The notes under the pieces were generated by a model. The model searched no databases, was not told the origin of the DNA, and worked only from the letters and a program-made list of their open reading frames with translations. A stretch of 62,000 bases of DNA from Cryptomeria japonica (taxonomy: Eukaryota; Streptophyta; Pinopsida; Cupressales; Cupressaceae): NCBI RefSeq assembly GCF_030272615.1, contig NC_081412.1:345459870-345521869 (forward strand). Reading direction: 5' to 3'. Positions 22,714-34,006 of the stretch are shown one piece after another. Each line of letters opens with the position of its first letter. The stretch's first letter is position 1. A program made the position numbers and the translations under genes.

Positions 22714-22949
22714 ACTTCGACTTCTGCTGTGTTTCTCCGGACTCTTCGAGTCGGCAACCTCCCTTAGCCGCCGTCTCCTTTCGGTCTATTGTTTTATGCG
22801 GAGAGATCTTCGTACATTTCCCTCGTCTACTCCTTCGGTGGTAGTGGTATGCTTATCTTTGTTTGGCTGTAGGGGCATCAAGTGCCAGAGGTACGGCGCC
22901 GACTAGCCTCCCTCTCCTCTTCCTCCCTACGGCTCCGCTCCTCGTACCT

Positions 22950-23267
22950 TCAGAGTACTTGTTGCCGCCGAAGTTCCTGTGCCGTCTCCTCCCTTCGGTC
23001 TTGGAGTGCAATCAGATTTCTGGCAAGTAACCTTGGAATACTTCCGAGCAGGTCAAAGACGGGGGTGCTGATGGTGAGTTCACCACGTACCGTGCCTTCC
23101 GAGACGACTCTCTCCTGAGCCTCTCTCTGCACGTACTGCATGACTGACACGTCCCACAATTCCACCAAGTCTGCCGTCAACTGATCCTCTTGTTCCTCTT
23201 CCGTGGTACTCTCTTCGTGCGTGTCGCTGTCCACGACAATTAATTGCTGGTTGAATGGCCGGCCCAT
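22950..23267 (-). CDS. Element B ORF1, leader protein shared with C
   Basis: 105-codon frame starting MGRP, just inside the 5' LTR and PBS and upstream of gag. A frame at the same place in element C starts MGLP. Both share a pattern around PRLLA...AL and a following ETAQE/EIAQE, then a stop, after which the same frame would continue with RYEE(R/N)SRRE in both. So ORF1 was probably longer, or joined to gag, in the ancestor. The content is acidic and then helical; no known domain is recognised. Confidence 0.45.
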   Translation of the reverse strand: MGRPFNQQLIVVDSDTHEESTTEEEQEDQLTADLVELWDVSVMQYVQREAQERVVSEGTVRGELTISTPVFDLLGSIPRLLARNLIALQDRREETAQELRRQQVL

Positions 23268-23311
23268 TAATTGCTTCCGCCTGCCGCCATAGTTATCTCC
23301 AAGTTTGTTCA

Positions 23312-23324
23312 GGAAACGACGCCA
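23312..23324 (-). other. Element B primer binding site
   Basis: Reads TGGCGTCGTTTCC on the minus strand, adjacent to the right LTR; a variant of the A and C sites. Confidence 0.75.
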
Positions 23325-23327
23325 AAA

Positions 23328-23675
23328 TGTTTGGTCCTTAATGTATGGTTGGTGAATGAACAGATAACACAGTGTTTTCCACACGTACCAAATACTCATG
23401 TAATTGAACAGTCATACATCACAACATAAATAACAATGATACCAGTTAGACTAGAAGAGTTATATCTTTATTCAAATGTCCAAAATGTCCATACATAATC
23501 CCTCTGCCGAAGTTCCAACCAAACAATATATAGACCCGACGGTTGGTCAAGTTGCCAACCGTCACCAACTCCCAACTACCCGACGGGAACCTCTCGGCGA
23601 CAAACATAATCATAAACACAACAAAACACACTTATAAATATTATTCTTACTAACATACGTTATTTACCCCTAACA
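23328..23675 (-). repeat. Element B 5' LTR
   Basis: 348 bp, TGTTTGGTCC to CCCTAACA on the plus strand. Differs from 14419-14766 at about ten sites, mostly transitions. Confidence 0.93.
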
Positions 23676-23680
23676 CTGTG

Positions 23681-23746
23681 TCTGGTATGCGTTGTCATGT
23701 ACATTATTATTTCCTGTATTTAATTTATCAGTTGTAGCGGTGAACA
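23681..23746 (+). repeat. Element A 3' LTR, right part
   Basis: Matches 5257-5322 (GGTATGCGTTGTCATGTACA onward) and ends GCGGTGAACA, followed by the target duplication ACCTT. Confidence 0.9.
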
Positions 23747-25335
23747 ACCTTCAACTAGTTAGTAGTTAGGAAATAACAATTTGTACATAGTATTTAAGTA
23801 GTACAAGTAGGTAGCATTACACATTGTATCGATAAATAATGAAGACCTAATGGAGGAAAATCGTCCTATTCATTAGACTTAATGATTTTCCTATCTTGGA
23901 TCCGTGTAAAGCATAGAGAACAAGATAGAGTAGTGAAGACAAGAAGTTTGATATGCTATCTACACTTCTCATAATCAAGGAATGAAGGCTTACAACATAT
24001 TGAAGCTATGACTATAACAAAGATCTCTTATGCACCAATCATGTATGCATCCATATCAATCTATAATATCTGTCATGTAGAAGAAAGACAATGGAGAGGA
24101 TGAGTAACATGTCCCATCATCATCAGCAAGACAACATGAAGGCAGCCAATTGCATGGATATAACAACACTCAAATATCAATGCTACATCGATCATACATG
24201 GAGACAACTTCTTATCAATGTCACAACTATAACATCCACTCTTATTCATCACTATCATAAGATAACAGAAAGAGTATTGATTGCCTTGTGATTATATAAT
24301 GAGATATATCAAGTACCATCATGGATCCGATCAGCAAGACAAGATCATGCTAGTCGAAAACCTATTGATGATTGCAAAAGAGAATCGATATTGCTTAAAC
24401 TAACTGATTCAGGACAACGATTAATGACCAGTGATTAAGCAATTGCTAAGAATTAAGCAAATATCGATTAAAGGAAGGAATCAGCAACTAACCATTCCAT
24501 TTGTTTGTCATTTAAATAATAATCATATAACCAAGCAACTCCGATTACAAATAATCATGTACTGGTGTGATTAGAACATCATATCTAATCTTCATGGAGG
24601 AGTGTGATTAACCCCTAAACAATCACTTATGAAGAGACACAATCAAGGGAAGACATGACTACTCCGAATCGAAGGGATGTAGCCAATCAGTATCAAAGAT
24701 ATTTAAGGGAGGATCAAATACCCATTCCTATCATCATCAGATTTTGTCTTTGTTTATTATTTGTATCCATATTTGTATCTGCTCAATTGAGCATTTGCCT
24801 TTGGCATCAAACAGGTTGCATAGTTTGAAGGATAAATCAGAAATAGTACCACACACACTGTATATTTCCCAAGTCATAATCAGAAACAGCGATTATCCTT
24901 CATCACTATAGGTAATAGGAGAAGATTATTCAGCATATTGTTATTGCCATATCAGACACAGCACTTTATAGCATTATTGCTACCATCAAGGAGGAGTCTT
25001 TTAGCATATATCTCACATTGACACATCAGGAAGAGCAGAGATCTCTCTATACTTCTGCAGATTGGAACATCCAGATCTTGCACGATTCCTCAAGTCATAT
25101 TGGATACAGCAGTGATCTACTATCCAATCCACATATTATTATTTGCTAGATTATTCATATTACTTATTATTATTTTACTTCAGACTTGATACATTACCAT
25201 TCTATTAAGTATTTGTTATCAGCATTATCAATATTTCTTAAGAATTTAGAGTTTTTTTTGTAAGAAGTCTCTTGCAATTGATTTACAAGTTAATTGTTCC
25301 CTTCTTCCCAAGTACTAACATAAGGGGACATTACA
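23747..25335. mobile_element. Solo LTR S1, right fragment
   Basis: Continues the LTR interrupted at 4976 and ends GGGGACATTACA, followed by the duplication GACAC. With the 82-bp left fragment it is about 1.67 kb. ATATTTAAGGGAGG near 24709 is a TATA-like box. No coding frame is seen. Confidence 0.75.
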
Positions 25336-25340
25336 GACAC

Positions 25341-27065
25341 ACCTTGCTTCTTGCAAGATCACTTGGGTCTCTTGACCATTGAAACTTTGTGGCCCCTCAA
25401 GGGCAGCTTGTTTGTTGTCGGAATCCGTCTTAGCTTATTCCATCTTAGGGTCACCTTTTTCTGTTTTGAGGGGCTTCTTTAAATCCATCAAGTTGGTTGA
25501 TCATTTAGTTCAACACTACTAGTTGACCATTTCCCTTTGGAACTTGCTTGCAATTTTTTGAATAGCTCCTTTGCTGCCCTAGGATAAGTTGTCTCGTTTT
25601 TTTGTACTTTATGCATTGAGATGATCCACCCTTCATCTTCTTAGCTTGTGTGCCTTGGAAACCTTTTTTGTGCAGTCTCTTGGGGCTGCATCTTGATTGA
25701 TTGTTGGCCTAGGCTCTTCAACCATCTTTTGGCTAGGAGAACTTTTATCCTTGAAATTGGCTTGCAATTTTAAGGGTGACTCTTTTTTTGGCCTACGATT
25801 GGACCATCTTTTGTTTATGACCCATACACTAGGATGATCTACCCTTGACTTTATTGATCTATATCCCTTAGACACCTTGTTCATTGCTAATTTGTTTTAG
25901 AATGAAATGATGTGGGTCAGATCAACTAGACTTGGCCTTTTGATTCATGAATCTATTCAACTAGGACCTGCACCTAGAACCTCCCATACATGTTGGGGTG
26001 CTCTACCATAGAGCTCTTGACTCACTTGGTGACTAGGATTTTTGGTAGGTTCCTTATTATAGTTCAGTTTTGGTTTAATTTCTCCAACATCCCCCATTGA
26101 GCCACACTCTGGTCCTCGGGGCTCCTAGCTTGGCTTTGATATGGCTATTTTTCATGGACTCAATAGGACTCTAAAATTCTAAATTATTACCTTCCATTTG
26201 CATATTGAGGTGCTTGATGGTTAAGTTATTGACCCTTCTTTTGACCGGGCTTTGTGGTAGGCACTTTATCATGGTTTGGGTGTGGCTCATTTTCTCCAAC
26301 CTAAATTAGATACTAATCATCCCATGTGGGGATAATGCATTGAGTCATCTTTTCTATATTGTATTAGACGTTGAACAAGTGGTGGATTAAACATTACTTA
26401 TTCTTTTTTTGATTTTTTCTCTCAACTTTGTCTGAACAAATGTATTAGGATTTGTATAGACAGTAAGACTCTTTGACTCTGTATTGTGGTTTTGTCTAGC
26501 TTTGATGGTTTATTAATAAAAATATGGTTTCAAAACCTCTAGTGGTGCCTTATTAACAATAAATATACTATTTCACTTTCTAGACAGTTTTTGAAATAGC
26601 AGTAACTTATTTCTCATGGGGCATGCAACTTGCAAGTTCTTTAAGTTTGTATAGTTTGATACCACTTTACTAATCATTACTATGTAAGGGGGATGACTTT
26701 ACCCATCGTACATAACCAATGCTTCCAATTTCAATTCCAATATATCAAATTTAAAATTTATCTTTAAGCACTACTGTGAAAACTGTTGATTTTTATATTT
26801 CAGAGGTTTGAAAGTCGGGGGTAATTAATAGAGTGTATTTTTTAGAGGGTCCAGACCATTATGCTCCAGCATGTAACCCGAAGCAAGCAAATAACTGCTC
26901 CTCAAAATATTATCAAAGCTAAGTTTGATGACCATCTATTTTGTCTTGAGAGTATCTTCCAAGGAAGTCCAATACCTTTGCTTTGATGTTGCTCGTCCAT
27001 GTGCTATATTTGTCTCTACCTTTTGACTTCTTGCTGATTTCTTTCTCTCTTCTTTCAGCTTGGTA
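25341..27065. other. Decayed repeat DNA and possible upstream intron
   Basis: The first ~550 bp resemble 4560-4894 (CACCTTG, TTTGTT and GGGGC-type degenerate units). The rest is AT-rich and without a supported exon. If the gene with exons from 33517 starts upstream, this is part of its preceding intron. Confidence 0.45.
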
Positions 27066-27070
27066 AATCT

Positions 27071-27761
27071 TGTTGATACATGATAGCCTCGGTAAGATAA
27101 ATGATTGAATGAGAGATAAATGAAGTCTCTCATTCAATCATCTATCTCATCGATAGACTATGATAAGACTTCAGTTATCATTCCTTTGTCTGATGATTAT
27201 TATAATTACTCTTCGATATGTTATGTTCGGGTTTTTTATACCAATAATTATATGCATGATAACTCAAGCTTATGTAGATATTCACTTATATACGATCTTG
27301 CTGTGATCGTATTCTTCGATTTATATATATAAAACCTTGCTTATAAATCCCGATTAACATCGGGTTCTTAACCAATGCCTAAACTACCGATTAACATCGG
27401 TTGTAAATCGTAATGCATAAAATACCGATTGGTATCGGTTTTATTTGTCAATTACACCCACCGATTGGTATCGGTTAAACGCGATTATGGTTTGAAGAGG
27501 CGCGATCAAGTAATATCTTGATCGGTCATGTCTAATAGACATGACCGGTCAAGGTATTGCTTGATCTTCTTGATTGGCATATATATATATATTGATCGGT
27601 GATTGTGAGAAGAACATCGAAATTTATAAATGCTCTTTCTCCATTTGCAACATACCAGATAATAATCAGATTTATTATATTGAGAAATAACATATACTTG
27701 AAAAGAAAAATAACCTTGAATATAACTTGCACCTTGAATTGAAAATTGAATTACATTTACA
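27071..27761 (+). repeat. Copia 5' LTR
   Basis: 691 bp, TGTTGATACATG to CATTTACA. It contains a 16-bp-arm inverted repeat (ATGATTGAATGAGAGA and its complement, about 27092-27132), four 16-bp palindromes near 27349-27475, and a long inverted repeat TTGATCGGTCATGTCTA / TAGACATGACCGGTCAA near 27519-27554. Confidence 0.95.
27349..27475. repeat. Four 16-bp palindromes, ~37-bp spacing
   Basis: CCCGATTAACATCGGG (27349-27364), ACCGATTAACATCGGT (27386-27401), and ACCGATTGGTATCGGT twice (27424-27439 and 27460-27475). Starts are 37, 38 and 36 bp apart. The array recurs in the right LTR near 32671-32800 with one copy changed. Paired half-sites suggest dimeric protein binding; this is inference. Confidence 0.85.
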
Positions 27762-27773
27762 TGGTATCAGAGC
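27762..27773 (+). other. Copia primer binding site
   Basis: TGGTATCAGAGC, complementary to the 3' end of plant initiator tRNA-Met, immediately after the LTR. Confidence 0.95.
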
Positions 27774-27853
27774 TATAGTTAAAACGAACCTGAGGCTATT
27801 CAATTTTGTGGAAAATTCAAGACAAGCATATACTCAACATCACATTTCTCCAA

Positions 27854-30800
27854 ATGGCTAGCACTATCAGATTCGAAGATAGACTCGGAGGAGGTGATGA
27901 CTTCTCAGCATGGAAGTTTAGAATTAAGATGATTCTAAGAGAAAATAAAGTTGAATCATTTGTAAAAACTGAAACTACAGAACCTGAGACTGAACCTGAC
28001 ATAGCAACTTGGATAGAGGGAAATGAAAAGGCCATCAAAATCATAGTTGATGGGGTGAGGAATAATATTATGCCCATCATAAGGAAACATGAAACGGCCT
28101 ACAACATGTTCAAAGCACTTGAAGATGCATTTGAGATATCCAATGCAAGTAGAACCTTGGCTTTAAAGAGAGAAATAAATCATATAGCTATGATCAAAGG
28201 GGAGTCAGTCAATGCCTACTTCATGTGGATATCAGCCCCAAGGGATGAGCTAGCAACCCTTGGATATGAGATCCAAAGCAAAGAATTAACACTCATTGCT
28301 CTAGATGGGTTGCCTAGTATATGGGAAACATTCGTCCAAGGCATCAGTGCAAGGGATAAATTTCCAAAGTTTGAAAGGCTAAAAGCAGACTGTCTCCAAG
28401 AAGAATCAAGGTTAAATAAGAAAGGGATCAAACAAAAGAATATAGATGAAGATCTTCAAGTCCTAAATACAAATTCCAATAAGAAAAGCAAGCAGAAACA
28501 ATTTAAGAAGAGGAAAGGTCGTCATGGCAAGAACACCTTCAAGAAGGATCTTTCACAGATTCAATGTTATAGATTTGACAAATTTGGACACTATGTTGCC
28601 AAATGTCCGGAAAGAGCCAAACAACAAGCCACATTTGCCAAAACAGGAAAATCTAAAGGGGAAGATGACTCCGAGAAGTATGTACTCTACTCAGCACTTA
28701 CAAACCAAGCATCAAACAAGGTTAACTCCTGGGTGATCGACAGTGGCTCATCCAGACACATTACAGGATTTAGAGAAGTGCTAGACTCTATGATAGAGGA
28801 GAATGATGAGGAAGTGACTATCGGAGATGACTCCACACATCCAGTCAGAGGAGTTGGAACCTACACCATCAAACTGAAGTCAGGCGTATCATTGCAACTT
28901 AAAGGAGTACTATATGTCCTAGGCATCAAGAGAAATCTAGTCTCTATATCAGCACTAGAGGATAATGGGTACAAAGTGACCTTCATGGACAACAGAGTGT
29001 TGGCTTGGCCAAGGAATTCATCTATCAAGAAAGCTAAAACCATTGGTCAAAGACAAGGCTACTTGTATGAGCTGTGCACAAAGCCCAACCTACCCCTAAT
29101 CCATGAAGTTACAGATGCTAAAGAATTTTGGCATAGAAGACTTGGTCACCTGAATTTTAGAGCTTTATCATCAATGGGAAACCTTGTCACAGGTCTACCT
29201 AAGTTAAAGCAATATCATTCAGGGGCATGCAAGGGATGTGCCCTAGGTAAAAATACTAAGGGTGTTTTTCAAAATAGTACTAGGAAAACAAGCAAAGTTT
29301 TAGAGTTAGTTCATTCTGATGTATGTGGACCTATGTCCGTACCTTCTTTAGGGGGATTTTTGTATTATGTAATATTTGTTGATGACTACTCTAGGAAAAC
29401 TTGGATCTACTTTTTGAAATGTAAAGAATCAGAAGAGATCCTTAATAGGTTTAAGGAATTTAAATCACTAACAGAAAACTACTTAGGAAATAAAATTAAA
29501 ACCTTAAGAACTGACAATGGGGGGGAATACACCTCAGATTTGTTTAAAGATTTTTGTAAAAATGCTGGGATTAAGAGGGAGCTTACTATACCTTATAATC
29601 CTCAACAAAATGGGGTAGCTGAGAGGAAAAATAGGACAATTGTAGAAGCTGTCAAAGCCATGATTCTTGATCAGAATCTAAATACCAATCTTTCGGCAGA
29701 AGCAACCAGCACTGCTATATATATACAAAATAGATGTCCTCACTCCCCTCTTGAAGATAAAACCCCTGAGGAAGTCTTTACTAAAACAAAGCCAGATATC
29801 AACCACCTTAGAATATTTGGGTGTCTTGTCTATATTCATGTACCTACGGAGAAAAGATTAAAATTAGAGCCTTCTGGAAAAAGGGGAATACTTGTAGGAT
29901 ATAGTGAAACCTCCAAGGCCTACAAAATCTATATACCTGGTCAGAGGAATATTGAACTGAGTAGGGATGTAATCTTTGAAGAAGACTTAGCCTTCAAAAG
30001 AGCCCAAAGCTCAATTGAACCTGAAGTCTATATCCCTACCCCTAGCATAAATGAAGAGCCTGCTCCTGAGCTTCAAAGGGAGAGTCTTGAGGAAAATGAA
30101 GATGAAACTCAAAACCCACCTAGAGAAGATTTCAAGAAAAGATCACTATGGGCCACCAAAACTGTAGAAGAAGCTCAGAAGTATGTTGTCCCTTTAGGAA
30201 CCTTCAGAGAAAGCAAAAAGCCTAACAAACTTACCAACTACGTTGCTCTCATGAATGATCTTTCAAAAGCTGAACCTACTAATGTATCAGATACACTTAA
30301 ACATCAAGTATGGAAGAATGCCATGTCTAAGGAATACTAGTCCATTATGAAAAATGATGTTTGGGAGATTGTTCCTAGGCCAGCTGGAAAATCTGTTGTC
30401 ACCTCCAAATGGCTCTTCAAAATCAAACATGCAACAGATGGCAGCATTGAGAAACACAAGGCTAGATTTGTAGCTAGAGGGTTCTCACAAAAGGAAGGAA
30501 TTGACTATGAAGAAACCTTTGCACCTGTAGCCAGATATACCTCAGTAAGAACAGTCTTAGCCATTGCAGCAACAAAATGATGGAAAGTACATCAAATGGA
30601 TGTAAAAACAACATTTCTTAATGGAGAGATTGCACAAGAAGTATACCTAGAGCAACCTGAAGGGTTTGAGATTCATGATGTAGAATCTCATGTATGTAAA
30701 CTCAAGAAAGCTCTTTATGGGCTTAAACAGGCTCCCAGGGCCTGGTATGAAAGAATTGACACTTATCTCTCAGGGCTAGGCTTCTCAAAGAATGATGCAG

Positions 30801-31798
30801 ATCCAAATCTCTACTACAAGCAAGACAAAGGTGATATGTTGATATTGATTCTATATGTTGATGATTTGTTAATCACAGGAAAAGATCACCTCATAGATCA
30901 GTGTAAGAAAGACATTGCTAAAGAATTTGACATGAAGGACTTGGGACTCTTTCATTACTTCCTAGGTTTGGAAGTATGGCAAAATTCTGATGGCATTATA
31001 CTAAACCAGGGTAAATATACCTTGGACATTTTGAAGAGATTTGGAATGCTAAACTGCAGACCCGTGACCTCTCCAATGGAAACAAACCTTCATAAACTTA
31101 AGGAAGCAGCAACAGAATCACAACCCTCAGATCCTACTCTATATAGACAAATGATTGGGTCCATGATGTATCTTGTAAACACAAGACTAGATATATGTTA
31201 TGCAGTTAATGCCTTGAGTCAGTTTATGTGTGAACTAAAGGAGATACACCTGGTAGCAGTAAAACATATCATGAGATATCTACAAGGTACCCTAAAACTT
31301 GGTCTCAAATATGAGAGAGTTGAACTAGATTTACACGGATTCACAGATTCAGATTGGGCTGGAAGTGTAACTGACAGGAAAAGCACCTCAGGATGCTGTT
31401 TCAGTTTAGGTTCAGCCATGATATCCTGGATTAGCAGAAAACAGTCATCAGTAGCACAGAGTTCCATTGAGGCCGAATGCATTGCAGCCTCCATGGCTGC
31501 TTGAGAGGCAGCATGGCTTAGGAAGCTGCTTGTGGAGTTATTCGGTGAACCAATGAAGACTACAATTATTCATTGCGACAACCAAAGTTGTATAAAACCT
31601 TCAGTGAATCCGGTGTTTCATGACAGATCCAAACATATTGAGATTCCATATCATTATGTACGAGACATGGTAGATAGGAATGTGATCTAGTTGGAATACA
31701 TTTGTACAAGAGAGCAGACATCAGACATTCTTACCAAACCACTTTCAAGGGTGAAAGTTGAGCACTTCAAAAAAGGTCTTGGTATGATTGAAATTTAA
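27854..31798 (+). pseudogene. Copia gag-pol polyprotein with four internal stops
   Basis: Single frame of about 1,315 codons from ATG at 27854 (MASTIRFEDR) to TAA at 31796-31798, broken by stops at 30338, 30578, 31502 and 31688. The order is that of Ty1/copia. Gag comes first, with a zinc knuckle at 28565 reading CYRFDKFGHYVAKC (second Cys codon is TTT, Phe). Then protease (WVIDSGSS, near 28739); GAG-pre-integrase (FWHRRLGHL); integrase core with HSDVCGP, TDNGGEY and an E in the expected place; reverse transcriptase with YVDD at 30854-30865; and RNase H (TDSDWAGS, IEAEC). No frameshift was found. The product would drive copying and insertion in cytoplasmic particles and the nucleus, but this copy cannot make a full polyprotein. 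The start at 27854 is preferred over an upstream TTG in the same frame. Confidence 0.95.
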
Positions 31799-32389
31799 TT
31801 TGCTTTGTACTCCTATACTTATTAAGATGTTTTATGTGTAAACTTCTTTGTCATGTTAGGACTTTTATGGGTTTAACCCCCTGTGTTCATGTCTAAGAGG
31901 TGACGATCTCTCAGATAATGAACACTTGTATGTAGACATTATAAGGTGACGATCTTATGATGTTCAAATCAGTTATCATGTTGGATCTCTGGTATGCCAT
32001 GGATGTGCCATGATTGTGTTGTGGTAAAACATTTGGATAAAATGTTAGTGCACATACCACAACTTGGATAAGTTGAGAATTTAACTATTCTCATGCACTT
32101 ATTCTTAAAGTATTGCGTGTTTAGGCAATACTGATATCACGTGCTTAGGTGATATCTTGTTATCACAAGTTGATGTGATGAACGTTTGTATCACGCGTTT
32201 AGGTGATACTTCATGTCACGTGTTTAGGTGATGTGATTTCTTGTATCAGATGATTGATGATACTTCATGTCACATGTCTAGGTGATATGATCCCCTAGAG
32301 AGTAAGATTACGTAAGGAATACTGACCATCATGAGAAATGTGATGCTAGATATGTTGTCTTTCATTTATCTTCCCTAGCTAAGAGGGAG
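31799..32389 (+). other. Copia 3' untranslated region and PPT
   Basis: Non-coding. Degenerate units around TCACGTGTTTAGGTGAT recur from about 32110 to 32290. Ends with the polypurine tract AAGAGGGAG at 32381-32389, just before the right LTR. Confidence 0.8.
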
Positions 32390-33084
32390 TGTTGATACAT
32401 GATAGCCTTGGTAAGATAAATGATTGAATGAGAGATAAATGAAGTCTCTCATTCAATCATCTATCTCATCTATAGACTATGATAAGACTTCAGTTATCAT
32501 TCCTTTGTTTGATGATTATTATAATTACTCTTTGATATGTTATGTTCGGGTTTTTTATACCAATAATTATATGCATGATAACTCAAGCTTATGTAGATAT
32601 TCATTTATATACGATCTTGCTGTGATTGTATTCTTCGATTTATATATATATATAACCTTGCTTATAAATCCCGATTAACATCGGGTTCTTAACCAATGCC
32701 TAAACTACTGATTAACATCGGTTGTAAATCGTAATGCATAAAATACCGATTGGTATCGGTTTTATTTGTTAATTACACCCACACCGATTGGTATCGGTTA
32801 AATGCGATTATGGTTTGAAGAGGCGCAATCAAGTAATATCTTGATCGGTCATGTCTAATAGACATGACCGGTCAAGGTATTGCTTGATCTTCTTGATTGG
32901 CATATATATATATATCGATCGGTGATTGTGAGAAGAACATCGAAATTTATAAATGCTCTTTCTCCATCTGCAACATACCAGATAATAATTAGATTTATTA
33001 TATTGAGAAATAACATATACTTGAAAAGAAAAATAACCTTGAATATAACTTGCACCTTGAATTGAAAATTGAATTACATTTACA
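32390..33084 (+). repeat. Copia 3' LTR
   Basis: 695 bp. Same landmarks as the left LTR, with an extra TATA repeat and an extra AC dinucleotide. Confidence 0.95.
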
Positions 33085-33516
33085 AATCTCCTTGCTGGAA
33101 AGCGAGGGTAATTGTCATCAACCAATCAGCTTTCTTGTTCCATGAAGTCTTATCAAATTTTAAGGGTCTTTGCTGCATATCTTTAGCTTCTTGTCTGCTA
33201 AAATTGGAGCAGCTCTATTATAAGTGAAATAAAAGTCACTTTCAATTAGGTGCTTTCCTTGGAGTTGAATCTGTTTATTGAACAACCCATCAATTTTTTA
33301 TGTACTTCCAATTGGATTTAGACATAACAAGCATTTGAGTTATTAGCCACTGCAAGTTTTTTATATCTCAATTTCATGTTAAGATCATATGCTTATCAAT
33401 GATAAGGATTCAGGACTTCACTTTTTTTTTGATGCATAGTTCTTTGGTTGGTTGTGAGTGTGCATATTCTAGTTTTTTAAGGCAGATGTTCACTACAAAC
33501 AAATTAATTCTGGCAG

Positions 33517-33654
33517 GTAGACACCAATATCGGGGTGGAGATCTAAGGGACAAACTAGATAGAAGGCCCTCTCCTGGTAGAAGGTCCTCTCCAAGAAAGG
33601 ATACTAGGGGTCAGCAAGCATACGCTGATCAGAGATATGTACCTCATGAAAGAG
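33517..33654 (+). CDS. CCCH zinc-finger protein 13-like gene, Arg/Ser-rich exon
   Basis: 138-bp exon of a host gene. Acceptor TTCTGGCAG ends at 33516; donor GTATGT starts at 33655. It enters at the second codon base and leaves after the first. The product (GRHQYRGGDLRDKLDRRPSP, then an SPRKDTRG-type segment) matches from memory the region after the CCCH finger in rice 'zinc finger CCCH domain-containing protein 13' and relatives (YRGNDLRDRLDRR...). Members have an N-terminal C3H finger, an Arg/Ser-rich middle and a C-terminal coiled coil, and are thought to bind RNA in the nucleus. The finger exon was not found upstream. The match is by memory only and the gene name is tentative. Confidence 0.65.
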
Positions 33655-34006
33655 GTATGTTGAGTAAGATTTGACTGAATATAATTAAGGTACTGGAGCA
33701 TGGGCTTTTTGAATTGTACAGTATCATTAAAAGGAGTGTTGTAGCCATGAATAACTGGAGACAATTTGAATAGGATACCACATGAAATAGAAAAATCATT
33801 TGAAGTTAGTCTTACTTCATTTATGGACATCGGTTTGCTTTGTTCTATCTGTTTGCTTGAAAAAGCTTTTTAGCTTTGTAAACCAGCAAACTTCTTATGG
33901 AATATAAATTGTTGATGTGTTAATGATTGAGATGAAGCTCTTTGTGTTTTGAAAGATCTTGCTGCTAGATAATGCCAATTAATTCAGGATGTTAATGTTG
34001 TTGCAG

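Larger units (their letters stand above)
14419..23675 (-). mobile_element. Element B: Gag-bearing LTR retrotransposon inserted in the A LTR
   Basis: 9,257 bp, running right to left. LTRs of 348 bp each (14419-14766 and 23328-23675) differ at about ten positions by eye (~3%). Flanking five-mers CTGCA (14414-14418) and CTGTG (23676-23680) fit a duplication altered by two transitions; joining the two A-LTR halves over one copy restores the length of the intact A LTR. A minus-strand PBS lies at 23312-23324 and a PPT at 14771-14784. In element order the interior holds ORF1, gag with a single early stop, ORF2, a large LTR-like insert, and a coiled-coil frame. Protease, RT, RNase H and integrase were not seen. 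Confidence 0.88.
4977..23746 (+). mobile_element. Element A: Gag-PR-only LTR retrotransposon with nested inserts
   Basis: Outer limits of a Ty3/gypsy-like element. The left LTR is 4977-5322; the right LTR is 14136-14418 continued at 23681-23746 after element B. Perfect 5-bp duplications ACCTT flank it (4972-4976 and 23747-23751). A PBS follows the left LTR, and a G-rich PPT (about 14125-14135) precedes the right one. Without nested elements (8481-13275 inside, and B in the right LTR) the element is about 4.7 kb. It encodes a decayed Gag with zinc knuckles and a retropepsin. I see no reverse transcriptase, RNase H or integrase. The match to TR-GAG-type non-autonomous elements is inferred from this structure. 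Confidence 0.88.
27071..33084 (+). mobile_element. Ty1/copia LTR retrotransposon, nearly complete
   Basis: 6,014 bp. LTRs are 27071-27761 and 32390-33084, with perfect AATCT duplications (27066-27070 and 33085-33089). PBS TGGTATCAGAGC follows the left LTR; PPT AAGAGGGAG precedes the right one. The LTRs differ at roughly 14 sites by eye (~2%), mostly C/T transitions, plus two small indels, so insertion was fairly recent. The polyprotein frame is continuous apart from four stop codons. It sits about 430 bp upstream of the exon at 33517. Confidence 0.95.

Noticed and set aside
26804-26820. Possible 17-bp upstream exon of the CCCH-type gene (RFESRG)
   Set aside because: Flanked by CAG and GT, but the frame giving RRF-like residues does not fit the phase required at 33517; the fitting frame has no family resemblance.
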